DNA of 64,000 nucleotides, taken from NCBI RefSeq assembly GCF_000090795.2, contig NW_003546265.1, positions 367,179 through 431,178 on the forward strand, given 5' to 3'. Numbering within the stretch: the first letter of the stretch is position 1; the number at the start of each line of letters is the position of its first letter. This document shows, piece by piece, positions 39,347 to 56,481 of the stretch. This DNA comes from Amphimedon queenslandica (Eukaryota > Porifera > Demospongiae > Haplosclerida > Niphatidae). The translations under genes and the position numbers were made by a program. A model generated the notes under the pieces. It was not told the origin of the DNA and searched no databases. It was given only the letters and a program-made list of their open reading frames with translations.

Positions 39347-39397
39347 CACGTGATCGCACGTGGGCATGACCAGATCACGTGGCCTGACGCTACGTCA
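39347..39397. promoter_or_regulatory. E-box cluster and CRE-like site, DCPS/CNOT4 bidirectional promoter
   Basis: Three CACGTG palindromes at 39347-39352, 39357-39362 and 39376-39381, then TACGTCA at 39391-39397, within 51 bp of the 185-bp gap between the two start codons. CACGTG is the site of USF, Myc/Max and MiT/TFE bHLH-ZIP factors; TACGTCA fits CREB/ATF. Confidence 0.6.
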
Positions 39398-39505
39398 TGG
39401 TAATAATTTTTAAAATATAAACAGACCACGCCCATTAATCACAGCAGCATTACTCAGTGAAAGTAAAAGTGTCTTCTCTGTTTCTCTTCTTTTCCTTCAC
39501 TTATA

Positions 39506-46706
<7,201 letters not shown>

Positions 46707-46865
46707 TAATCATTATAATAATAAATGTATTATTTATTATTTTAATTCAATTTACTGTTATAATGATTGGCATTGATTGCAAATCATCACTAAGAAGGTG
46801 GAGCTAATTAATTAGATGTATATGTAGGCGTTACCTTTTAGTTATTAGTGGTTATTAATGATAAA

Positions 46866-48971
46866 ATGGCGGATGACAAGTCTGGATTTCTCAAAGGAGT
46901 TCCACTCCATCCTTTCCCCTTGCATTATTCTTCAGTCAAGATATACAGACATGATGTCCTTGGAAGAGGTTCCTACGGCTACGTCTGTCGTGCCAAAGCA
47001 GATCAATTGGATTGTGCAGCAAAAATGATCAACCCGATATTCTTTGAGATTGGAGGTAGTCCCGGGAGAGAAGAGCTCGAGAATCCAGAGAGGGCAATCA
47101 CGGGTCGGTTCCTGGCTGAATGTGAGCTCCTCCGCTCTCTCCCTTCTCACCCAAACATTGTCCAGTTCATTGGAGTATGCAGGATAGCTGAAGAGATGAG
47201 AGGAGGAGAATATGGTCCCGTACTGCTAACTGAACTTATGAGTACCACTCTCTGGGATTATGTATCTTCCAAGTCACGTGATTTCACCCCCAAATCACGT
47301 GATAGAGCCCCCATACGTCCTGACTACATACCTCGTACCACTCAAGTAAAGATAATGAAGGACATAGCTGTCGCTCTCTCTTTTCTGCACGACAGGGACA
47401 TTCTCCACAGGGACCTCTCCAGCAAGAACGTTCTCATGAAAGATGACGCTCCTAAAATCAGCGACTTAGGAATGGCTAAACTGAGAGATGTTACGAAAAG
47501 TCTCACAACCTGTCCAGGAACCCCTATATTCATGGCCCCCGAGGCCCTCTTAAATAATCCGGCCTATTCGACAAAATTGGACATATTCTCCTGGGGGGTC
47601 ATATCTCTGCAGGTCATGAGTGGGCAGGAACCAGACCCTCTGTCTCCTTTTGTAGCGGAAGTGGATTCAGATGGACGGGAGCTAAGGATACCTGTCACAG
47701 AAACCGAGAGATGGAAAGACACTATAAAAGCTATAGACCCAGGCCATCCCTTGTTGTCCCTGGCTCTAGAGGCAATAAAGAATCGGCCGGAGAACAGACC
47801 AACTGCCAATGACTTGTGTTCAAAGATTGAAAATATTTTGCATAATTTGACAAGACGGCAGGAGAACTTTTATAAAGAAGAGAGAGGAGAGAAGAAAGAG
47901 AAGAGAAAGGAAGAGGGTGATGTTAAAAGTGTAGGTCCTTGTTTGCTTTATTCCGCTGCATCTTCTAGTAGCGACAGAATTAATAGTGATATTGAAACCA
48001 GCCCTCCTTCTACCCCGTCCACCCTCTCTCCTCCATTATCTTCTCCTGATTCTCGGTCTATTCTCTTCAGCGACACTTTCAATTGGACGTCTATTAAAGA
48101 CTCTGCCCCTTGTCATTTTATGGGCGGGTCCGTAACGACCCTTGCTGGTAAGGTATATGCTTCAAGGCCTCATTCTAGTATTATTCATGAATATGATCCA
48201 GAGACACTTACGTGGTCTGTCCTACCTTCTCTTTGTCCGGTGGAAAACTTTACTCTTGTGTCTCACATTGGTAAAGTCCTTGCAGTGGGTGGAGTCAAAG
48301 GTGTGGCTTATAGCGGGGAGCACCGGAAGGTTTCTAATGCAGTGTATGCGTGTGACGTTCTCTCATCAAATCTCTCGTGGACTGATACTCTTATTAGTTC
48401 CATGTATTACCCTCGCTCCTTGCCAGCTGCTCTCTCTTCAAAGACGTATCTTGTTGTGGCAGGTGGCCTTGACGACAAGAGCTCCCCTGTCTCTCATGTA
48501 GAGATACACAATGGCTCTTACTGGTACACAAGCAGTAGCTTACCTGTGCCTTTTTCAACACTCTCTGCTGTCATAGATAATAATGATATCATATACATCA
48601 CTGGAGAAGTAAAAGGAAAGGGTTCAGTTCTTTGCAGTGCTGCTCTGAGCCGTCTTTATGGACAAAGCTCCAGCTATTACAAGCCATTGTTCAGCGTCTG
48701 GCAGAAAATGGAGTCTCCTTTATCAGGAGGTTCACTTGTTGTAGTGAGGGGGGATCTCTTTCTTATTGGTGGTTACGATGCCTCTCATTCTAACGGGTAC
48801 CCACAGTATAATGGGAACATTTACCAGCTCAAGAGAAAGGAGAAGAAGTTCAGCATTGAAGAGGGGCCCGAGGCTAGAGGCCGTTGCCTAGCGACGCAGT
48901 TGCCTAGCAACAGAGGTGTGATGGTTTTTGGAGGAAATGGTCAAAAGAGCATTAACATTGGACAAAGATAG
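46866..48971 (+). CDS. Protein kinase (TKL-like) fused to Kelch repeats
   Basis: Single exon; 701 residues from ATG 46866, in AAAATGGCGGA context. Residues about 20-330 form a complete kinase: GRGSYGYVCRA glycine loop, AAKM lysine, HRDLSSKNVL catalytic loop, SDLG (DLG for DFG), GTPIFMAPEAL and DIFSWGVISLQVMSG. HRDLSSKN places it among tyrosine-kinase-like (TKL) kinases. After a Lys/Glu- and Ser/Pro-rich linker (about 335-400) come about five Kelch blades with VLAVGG, LVVAGGLDD, LFLIGGYD and VMVFGGNG, a beta-propeller that usually binds protein partners. No signal peptide or membrane segment, so cytosolic. The kinase keeps Lys, Asp of HRD and Asp of DLG, so is probably active. The target is unknown. 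Confidence 0.9.
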   Translation: MADDKSGFLKGVPLHPFPLHYSSVKIYRHDVLGRGSYGYVCRAKADQLDCAAKMINPIFFEIGGSPGREELENPERAITGRFLAECELLRSLPSHPNIVQFIGVCRIAEEMRGGEYGPVLLTELMSTTLWDYVSSKSRDFTPKSRDRAPIRPDYIPRTTQVKIMKDIAVALSFLHDRDILHRDLSSKNVLMKDDAPKISDLGMAKLRDVTKSLTTCPGTPIFMAPEALLNNPAYSTKLDIFSWGVISLQVMSGQEPDPLSPFVAEVDSDGRELRIPVTETERWKDTIKAIDPGHPLLSLALEAIKNRPENRPTANDLCSKIENILHNLTRRQENFYKEERGEKKEKRKEEGDVKSVGPCLLYSAASSSSDRINSDIETSPPSTPSTLSPPLSSPDSRSILFSDTFNWTSIKDSAPCHFMGGSVTTLAGKVYASRPHSSIIHEYDPETLTWSVLPSLCPVENFTLVSHIGKVLAVGGVKGVAYSGEHRKVSNAVYACDVLSSNLSWTDTLISSMYYPRSLPAALSSKTYLVVAGGLDDKSSPVSHVEIHNGSYWYTSSSLPVPFSTLSAVIDNNDIIYITGEVKGKGSVLCSAALSRLYGQSSSYYKPLFSVWQKMESPLSGGSLVVVRGDLFLIGGYDASHSNGYPQYNGNIYQLKRKEKKFSIEEGPEARGRCLATQLPSNRGVMVFGGNGQKSINIGQR

Positions 48972-49504
48972 TGCTATAAGTGTAGAGTGTGTGATAAACT
49001 CCTGTATGTGTTATATAAAGAATATAATTGTTTTTTATGTGCAATTTTGATAGTTGATGATGAATAATTCAATGTAACTCAGTGTTGATGATATTCATTG
49101 CCCACTATTCAAACAATGTCTTTGTTATGTAATGAACATGTGATCACAACTACAGCTGAGCATCTGGACTTGCTTTACTGGTTATCAAAGGTCAATTTTC
49201 CTGTTTAACCAGTTTTTAAAAAGGTCAAGTGGTCAAGGATTTTTTATCAGATCCTACACAACAAGATTCCCCTGTATAACCACTCCTTATGACAACAATT
49301 GCTGATAATGTCCACCAAACAAAAGAAACTAAAAAAGGTCACCTTCTTTTTTAACATTCTAAACAACATTGTCGCTGAAAAAGATTTCAAATAAATTAAA
49401 GTAAAAACCAGATAATAAATACAGAACATTACTATTTAACATAAGTACAATAATAGTATAATGATCGCATATACATTGAATGACACTAGCAGCTCTCAGT
49501 TCAT
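48972..49504. other. Convergent 3' spacer, kinase-Kelch and CPT2
   Basis: 533 bp, AT-rich, with both 3' UTRs; no gene or repeat family recognised. Confidence 0.6.
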
Positions 49505-52500
49505 TCAGCAGCTGCTGTCTTCTTTCTTTAGCAGCTCATGAAGATCATCCATAACTTTCTGTAGATTGGTAATATATCTAGCACCATCATGAGTTGGGTG
49601 ACTCACAATATAAATACCTGGAGAGAAAAAAGAAAGAGAGAGAGAGAGTGATCAGTAATATCCTCCTTCTCTTACCTATAAACTCCTCATATATGAAATA
49701 AGTAATCCCAAATGAGTTATAGTTAAAAGGCGCAAATCCTCCAAAGTTAGCAGATGTGGTTGGATAAGCTGACGTAGCTACATCAACGGTACTAAAGTGC
49801 TGATAACCTTTGTCACTAAAGAAGGGAAGAGAAAGTCCCTCTGATTCTGCTAGACACTTTAAAGCAAACAGGTGCCTATCAAATCCTCTACCTAAAACAT
49901 GAATTTTTAATAATAATAATAATAATACTTAATTTTTATTTATATACCAGTTGCTCCTTTCTTGATCAGATCTGAATTAAATGTGACAGCATTTCGTATT
50001 AATGATATCTTTTCATCATCACTAACACCTAATAATAAATAAATTAATAAACAAACAAACAAATAAATAAAATAACAAACAAATAGATAAATAATGTGTT
50101 TACCTGATCCAGGCTCCATTGCTTGAACTGCTTTAAGAGCATGGACTGACATTGGTCGTACAGTTTCCGTACGTCCGTGAAGAAAAGCAGCTGTACTGCA
50201 AGCCTCAGAAAGTGATGGGAGCTTTCTGTGCTCACGATAATAAGCAATTTGGAATGAGAGCTGGATCAGGCCATCGCTACTCATTCTTTTGGATTTAATG
50301 AATCTTTTGTTCAGCGAAAAGTGATTGAAATTATGAAAGAATAATCCAGCAGCAATCTGGGCAGCATCATCCCTCCCTTTCTGTATCAACCTCTTTAAGC
50401 TATCCGAAAGTGAGAACTCTAGTTTCACTGGCTGGAGGGTTTCATCCAGTGACTCCAGTGCTTCAGGAAAAGGTGCTTTGATGCAGTTGGTGTAAAGGTA
50501 GTCAAACAGAGGAAGAAGAGATCCGCCTGTGAGAGAGGAGTGCTCAAAATTGAATCCATAGTGACAATCCCGAGTGACAATCAGCTGGAGCGTTTTATCA
50601 AACCACCTGTAAATTATTAGCATTTGAAATTTGAATAATTACATAAATATTAATATAACATATCAGTTAACCTGTTGTATCCATTATTATGAAGAAATAT
50701 TTTCCCCAATTCCAGTTCGCTCTCAGTTTTATCGTCAACACACAACACAAGAATTGAACTATCAATAGTCTTAAGGAGGGAAGCATTGTCACCAATGGCG
50801 GCCAGTTCTTCCCGAGCTTTAGCGCATTCACTGCGCTCCATGGCAGTGATGAAACCAACTGGGAAAGAAGGAGGAGTCACGGAATCAGACATGATGTGCT
50901 CAATAGCTGTGAATATCGTATTCAGGTCAACTGACTTTCCTAATGAATGAAAGACAAAGTGATGATTGAAGAACTACAGTCAAATACCAATGACTTAGTG
51001 ACACTGTAACTATGCTTTTGTACAGTGTAGCCTCTTTTTAGGAGCACAACCTACCTGTCCTTATTGATACAAAGGAATGTCCTCATTTCAGAGGTATACA
51101 CTTTTGTATAGGCTTGTACCAATTGGAACATTACAAAATGTCCTCATTATAAAGTTGTCCTTGTCTCAGGACATTCTTATTGTATAAGCTACAGACTCAC
51201 CATCTGTTCCAATGACACGAAGACTATAGAAGTGTCCATTGGAGGTTATAACAACATGACTACTCTCCTTATAGTCGACTATCCTGTCAATCTTGTGTCC
51301 TGGGAGCCTTGCTTTACAGAACGCGTTACATATGATTGACATGTCCAATGGTATGATATTCATCATGTATGCTCCATATGATGATATGTATTCCGGTAAA
51401 AACCTATTTTAGAAAAAAAAACAAAAATATCATATGTTGTTTATCTTCATTATTGTTATTGAAAAAGAAAGAAAACAGATATTAGTATGAGACATAGAAC
51501 AAAAACAAAAGCACAAAAGAGTAAACATACTACCTCAATAAATTGAAGAATCTGTCTTTCTTTTTACCATTTAAACAAAAGACTTGAGGCTCCAGCACTT
51601 TATCCCTGAGCATGATGTAGTACTGTACAGCAGTCCAAAGGAATTGAGCTACTTTTACATTCTAAAAATTAAAATAATAATAATCAAATGGCCACACGTG
51701 GGTCCATACTTGAGGAGGATTTCGAGTATCTTGCTTTCCTATCCCAAATGGGTTAGTGTGTATTAGGGAGGAACGACTCTTTAGGTATTTATTTTTCAGA
51801 TACTCTAATATAATATAATACTATGATAAAAGAGGCACACAAATGTTCTATTTACCAGCTGTAAAGTTAGTATGCCTGTTAGCTTGATCTTGCTTTACTA
51901 ATCTCTCATGCAATCCTAAAAGAGCAATGAAATTAACTACTGGATTTCATAGTAAAGAAATCATGGAAGAGTATCTCAGTACACTAAAAGGTCAAATGAC
52001 TCAAATCTCTACTATAAAAACGAAGCCACAGAATGGATTCATAAGTAAACAGAGTATGTTAACTGGGTATGTATCTCTCAGAGCTCTTTATAAAACCTTT
52101 GTATAATAAGTGCAATTATCCACTCTTGGTACAATGTGCAGGTTGAAAAACATCCTTGTTTTATTAAAGATGTCCTTATCATAAAAGTGCCTGTCTTTAT
52201 AATGAGGGTTCCTTTTTACAAAGGTTACTGTTAGCATGATGCTATGGCTGCTAACCTCTTTTACAGTCTATGCAAGCAATTAGATCTTCTTGTATGAATG
52301 TAAACACACTGTCATGTGATTTGTATAGGCTTACTCCATCCTGTTGACCCCTTGCTTGAAAATTCTTGAGTTAGTTTATGCGTAGTAGCAAATGCTTCTT
52401 TATCAAGGAGGCCTTCCTGGGCTGTTAGGTACTGCTGACAAGTTTCTCGTAGTTTGGGTAGGGGCAGACGAGGAAGGCTAGCTTGAAAATGAAACGTAGA

Positions 52501-52803
52501 GACACGACCAAGTTGCTTAAACCTGTAAAGCAGGAGTGACTAGTGAAACAAGTTAATAACAATGAGCTTGTACATACTTTGTGACAATAAGAGCTGATTT
52601 CTTTGAGAGGTGAAAACGAATACTTTTCACCTACATGAAATGAGACCATTAGTTTATATAATGCAAAATGCCGCGACTAGTACTACAAGGAGATTGTTTA
52701 GTGTATCTACACTTACAATAGACACGAGGAGAAGGCCCCAAAAATATCTAAAGATGACTTGTGTTAGTTCAAGAGGTAAACAATCAGTAGTCATTAGAAC
52801 CAT
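49505..52803 (-). CDS. CPT2: Carnitine O-palmitoyltransferase 2
   Basis: Twelve exons (52717-52803, 52578-52630, 52335-52522, 51856-51915, 51710-51804, 51534-51661, 51201-51403, 50672-50939, 50104-50606, 49948-50028, 49676-49891, 49505-49617) give 664 residues (human 658). Landmarks: STFHFQASLPRLPLPKL; YGAYMMNIIPLDMS; RWFDKTLQLIVTRD then FEHSSLTGG with the catalytic His; CSTAAFLHGRTETVRP; GFDRHLFALK; ANFGGFAP. Several blocks are close to human CPT2 rather than CPT1 or CrAT. It re-forms acyl-CoA from acylcarnitine on the inner mitochondrial membrane for beta-oxidation. The first exon is the least certain; its N-terminus is hydrophobic rather than a classic targeting peptide. It is divergent from the lipid phosphatase, 243 bp apart. 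Confidence 0.93.
51010..51175 (-). repeat. Minus-strand copy of the 61-bp minisatellite and its flank
   Basis: Within a CPT2 intron. It contains, reversed, the AATTGGTACAAGCCTATACA flank, AATGAGGACATTCC and a degenerate 61-bp unit (TACAGTGTAGCCTC). Confidence 0.8.
52080..52220 (-). repeat. Degenerate 61-bp family relic in a CPT2 intron
   Basis: Scattered matches (TTTATTAAAGATGTCCTTAT, CTTTATAATGAGGGTTCC) to the 61-bp unit and the 17-bp unit. Confidence 0.5.
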
Positions 52804-53046
52804 GATGGCGGCTTGATGAATGGTAACGCTTTCTTTGTCTCTCTCTCTCTATCTTGACCTTTTCTTCTCTAACCTTTCTTTTATATGTCCTCCTGCTGAC
52901 TAGCTATTATGATCAGCAGTACATGGACAGCATTAATACACCACGCAATTCCAGCGTGGTACCGGTACCGTGACTCCCAAGATGTTTAAAATGTTAATTT
53001 ATAAAGCCTTTTAATCAAATTCCTGACCTTTTGCATCTATTAAAAC
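52804..53046. promoter_or_regulatory. Shared promoter region, CPT2 and PLPP, with palindromes
   Basis: 243 bp between divergent starts. It holds an inverted repeat CCACGC..GCGTGG (52941-52959) overlapping the 12-bp palindrome GGTACCGGTACC (52958-52969). Confidence 0.5.
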
Positions 53047-54445
53047 ATGGCCGCTAGGAATTGGCAACTGTATTTGGACGTTATATTTCGAATAATAACA
53101 TTTATTGCTGTCTTCATTCTCTTTGTACTATTCACTGTTCTAAAGGACGTTGTAGATCCAAGAATAGTCGGATTCTTTTGTGATGATAACAGCATACGTT
53201 ATCCTTATAAGAATCACCAGTCAGTTCCTGATTGGAGCTTGTATCTGCTAGTACTGGGGACTCCTACCATTGTGGTAAGAATCTATGAACATTTGTACTG
53301 TCAGGCTAAGACCGTGTACTATAGTACGGGGGTAGTCTCGTGAGCCAGACCATTCCCAAATGACTGTAGATCTGGCTAGCGAAACTAAGTATTACAGGGC
53401 TTGCAAGGTACAGTATATGGTCTTTCATCAAATTTTGAGCAACTTAAAAGTTCATAATAAATCCATTTTTGATCAGAATCAATTCAAACTTTCCACACAA
53501 CATAAAAACATGTATATGTATCAGAAAACAATTATAAAAATGGAGAATTCTTTTTTGGCAAAATTTGGCCAATGACCCTGTACTATGGTACTCTTAAATT
53601 TGTAGATGGTTCTTGGTATGCTGCTAGAGATACTCACAAAGAAATGCAAGAGAGGACAAGACAGCAATAGAAGCAGTCGTCTCCTTTATAAGCAGATGAT
53701 ACTGAAAGCTTGTCTCTGGTTTTATTGGTTCTTGATTGGAATTGCATTGACCGATATCATCACAAATATCGTCAAGATGTATTTTGGTGAACTCCGACCT
53801 CATTTCCTTGCCGTCTGTGATCCTGATTGGTCCCTCATCAATTGTACTAACGAGTATGGACACTATGTTTACGTTACCAATTACACTTGTCGTGGTACAG
53901 CTGCTATGGTGAGAGAGGCAAGGTGAGGAAGAAGAGAAAGAACAATTTGAAATTTATCTTTTTAATTGTAGGCTCTCATTTCCATCCGGTCATTCCTCAA
54001 GCATTGCCTTCTCTATGGTTTTTACAGCTGTAAGTCTCGTCAAGCAGTATTCATCATAACTATCCTTTTCTCTCCTAGTTTTACATATCCTCCATTGACA
54101 TAGTACACAGGAGGTCCCCTGCTCAGTTCTTCCTTCTTACAATGTACGGAGTACTCTTTCCTTCTCTAGTTGCATTGTCAAGAATTGATGATCATCGTCA
54201 TCACTTTCGTGATGTCATTTTTGGCAGTTTACTTGGAATTTTTCTTGCAAGCATTTTAGTAAGTCTCTTGTTCCAAATGAATGCATTAATGTGTCCTTAT
54301 GTTCAATTATAAACTATGTATTTTTTTTTGGGTTCAGGTATTTTTCTCTCTCGAGTATTTTGAGCTTTGGAAAAAGAAAGTGAAAAGTAAAGAAGAAGAA
54401 GATGAAGAAGAAAGATTGCAGGAGGTTGTGAAAGATAAAGATTGA
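53047..54445 (+). CDS. PLPP: Phospholipid phosphatase (PAP2/LPP family)
   Basis: Five exons (53047-53274, 53606-53922, 53972-54029, 54079-54258, 54338-54445) give 296 residues, the usual length. The three PAP2 motifs are present: KMYFGELRP (K-x6-RP), PSGHSS, and SRIDDHRHHFRDV (SR-x5-H-x3-D). About six membrane segments alternate with loops, and NCTN and NYTC sequons sit in the loop between motifs 1 and 2, where LPPs are glycosylated. The enzyme removes phosphate from extracellular or luminal lysophosphatidate, phosphatidate, ceramide-1-phosphate and sphingosine-1-phosphate. The C-terminus is Lys/Glu-rich and cytosolic. Intron 1 holds a 180-bp repeat copy. All catalytic residues are intact. 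Confidence 0.95.
53395..53600 (+). repeat. Dispersed 180-bp repeat copy (subfamily 1), intronic
   Basis: One unit with TTTTGAGCAACTTAAAAG, CAAACTTTCCACACAACATA and CCCTGTACTATGGTAC, in PLPP intron 1. Confidence 0.85.
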
Positions 54446-54582
54446 GTAGAATTATAACAACTTTATTTTCATCATTATCGTCATTTTTTGTAAACTTTAA
54501 TTTTGATTCAGCAAAAGGGTGGAGCTGAGTGTGGGTGTGGCTAACTGCGTGCAATCTTGCTTGCAGTTTTCTCTCTCCTTGA

Positions 54583-56359
54583 ATGGATATTCCTTCAAAC
54601 AGTCCAACTGACATTAGGAGACAGAGCCACCTACCTACTCCTCAAGAATTAAAAGACTTCATACAAGATGGCGGACAAGAAGGCACTAGTCCCTCAGTAT
54701 TGGAAAGACGGTCAGGAACATGCCATTGTTTCTCATTATCACCAAAAGCTAATGCATACAAGAACGTTCTTGGAGTTGGTCTCTCTTTCATGTTAGTGAC
54801 AAGCAGCGTGCTAGCCTTAGCTAGTTTACAGAGCTCTCTTAATGATGAAGAAGGGCTGGGGCTAGCTACACTAGCCATTGGAAGTGCCTCCTTCCTCATA
54901 TCAGGTTTATTCTCCTCTTCTGTCATCAAAGTATTCGGTACTAAGTACACCATTATACTCGGCTATGTCTCATCCCTGGTCTACGTACTCACTAATTATT
55001 ATCCACGGTGGTATACGCTGGTACCCGGTGTCGTTAGCTATGGGCTTGGCCACGGTCCTAATCTGGCGGCCATTAATGTACATGTCACAATAATAGCAGT
55101 GAAATACGCTCCTGTCTTCAAGGAGAAGACCGATCATTTGATTGCTTTCTTTACCGGGATGGCCACCATGTTTTTTAGACTAGCGTTTATCCCTGGTAAC
55201 CTAGCAACTACTGTTATTCTGTTTAGCGAACGATCTAATTCTGACATGGATATCATTGACTCCTCCCTGGGCCCTGTCTGCAATAACACAGAGTTCCAAT
55301 CACTTGAACCTGGCTACGTTTATATCCTGCTCTCGTCTTTTGTCGCCATGGCGATTGTTGCCATAGTGATTGCGTTCTTTTTAATCGATAATCCTGGAAC
55401 TGACTTTAAGTATCAGTCCTGTCGACGGTTTTTTGGTGTTTATTTGAAGGAGCCGATTCTGTCAACTTTCAAGATGTTCCTTGATTGGAAGATATACCTG
55501 CTACTGATAATGGTGATTGTAACATCATTTACTACAGCGACTGTGATAGGAAAACTATCAAAGGTTTCTATTGACAAGAAATGCTATAGACAAAATCATT
55601 ATTGTGTGTCTGTCACATTTAATAATGATGTTAGGCCAGTCAAATTAGTCATGCTTTCTCTCTCTTTCTCTCTTCCCTCCTCTCTCTCTCTCTCTCTCCC
55701 TCCCTCTCCCTTAGGTATATGTATCAGATTGTATTGGTGTCCATTGGGTTGGTCTCTTTTCACTGACGTATGGTACATGCAGTGGTATATCGGCCATAGT
55801 AACTGGTCGACTGGTCAAATACATTCCTCAGTTCCTAATGGTGTATGGATTCTCTGCTCTGATGATTGGGACTGTATTCCTCCTCCTTTTCATGGATATA
55901 GAGCCAAGCTATGCTTTAGCCTTTGTTCCAATAGCAATCATTGGTCTTTGTGATGGAATGTGGCATACTCTGCCACCAAGTAAGTCCTTTCTCTATTAAT
56001 TCTTTTATGACCTTTTCTTTGTACTTGCCCTCTCTCTCTCTTCCTCTACAGCTCTTGTTGGCATCCTGTATCCATTAAAAAAGGAGCCTGCTTATTCAAC
56101 AATAAGAATGGGACTAGCAGGAGGGCGTGTCTTGGGGTTTTTATTAGGTACCACGTGCACCTAGAACTCATCTTTATTTTATTTATTTGTAGGTCTTTTC
56201 TTTCCAGCGAGTGTTTCTCTCTGGACTGAAGTTGTTATCATTACTGTTGCTGTACTAGCTTACTCGATACTAGTCTTTGCTACGCAAAGCAAGCAGCAAT
56301 TATTACCGTGTCTTTATTTATCAAAGAAAGACAGCAAAACAGCAGAAGATCATAATTAA
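54583..56359 (+). CDS. UNC93A-like: UNC93-like major facilitator protein, copy 1
   Basis: Four exons (54583-55563, 55715-55979, 56052-56147, 56193-56359) give 502 residues. After a 65-residue cytosolic N-terminus there are about 11-12 membrane segments. UNC93 features: KNVLGVGLSFML, SLQSSLNDEEGLGLATLAI, GTKYTIILGYVSSLVY, the NLAAINVHV region and, in the second half, DCIGVHWVGLFSLTYGTCSG and GMWHTLPPTLVGILYP. UNC93A proteins are membrane proteins related to MFS transporters; nematode UNC-93 regulates a potassium channel and vertebrate UNC93B1 traffics Toll receptors, so transport is not assured. It sits 122 bp upstream of its tandem paralogue, and the first 30 residues are almost the same (SLTDIRRQSQLPTPQELKDF type). 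Confidence 0.9.
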
Positions 56360-56481
56360 GAATTATATTCATGATAATTCATCAATAGTCAAAAATTATT
56401 CATTATTAGAAAATTATAATTAATTTTAGTGGGAAAGGATGGGCTGGTTATTGCAAGTCAGCTGATTTCATCATCTCAAAA

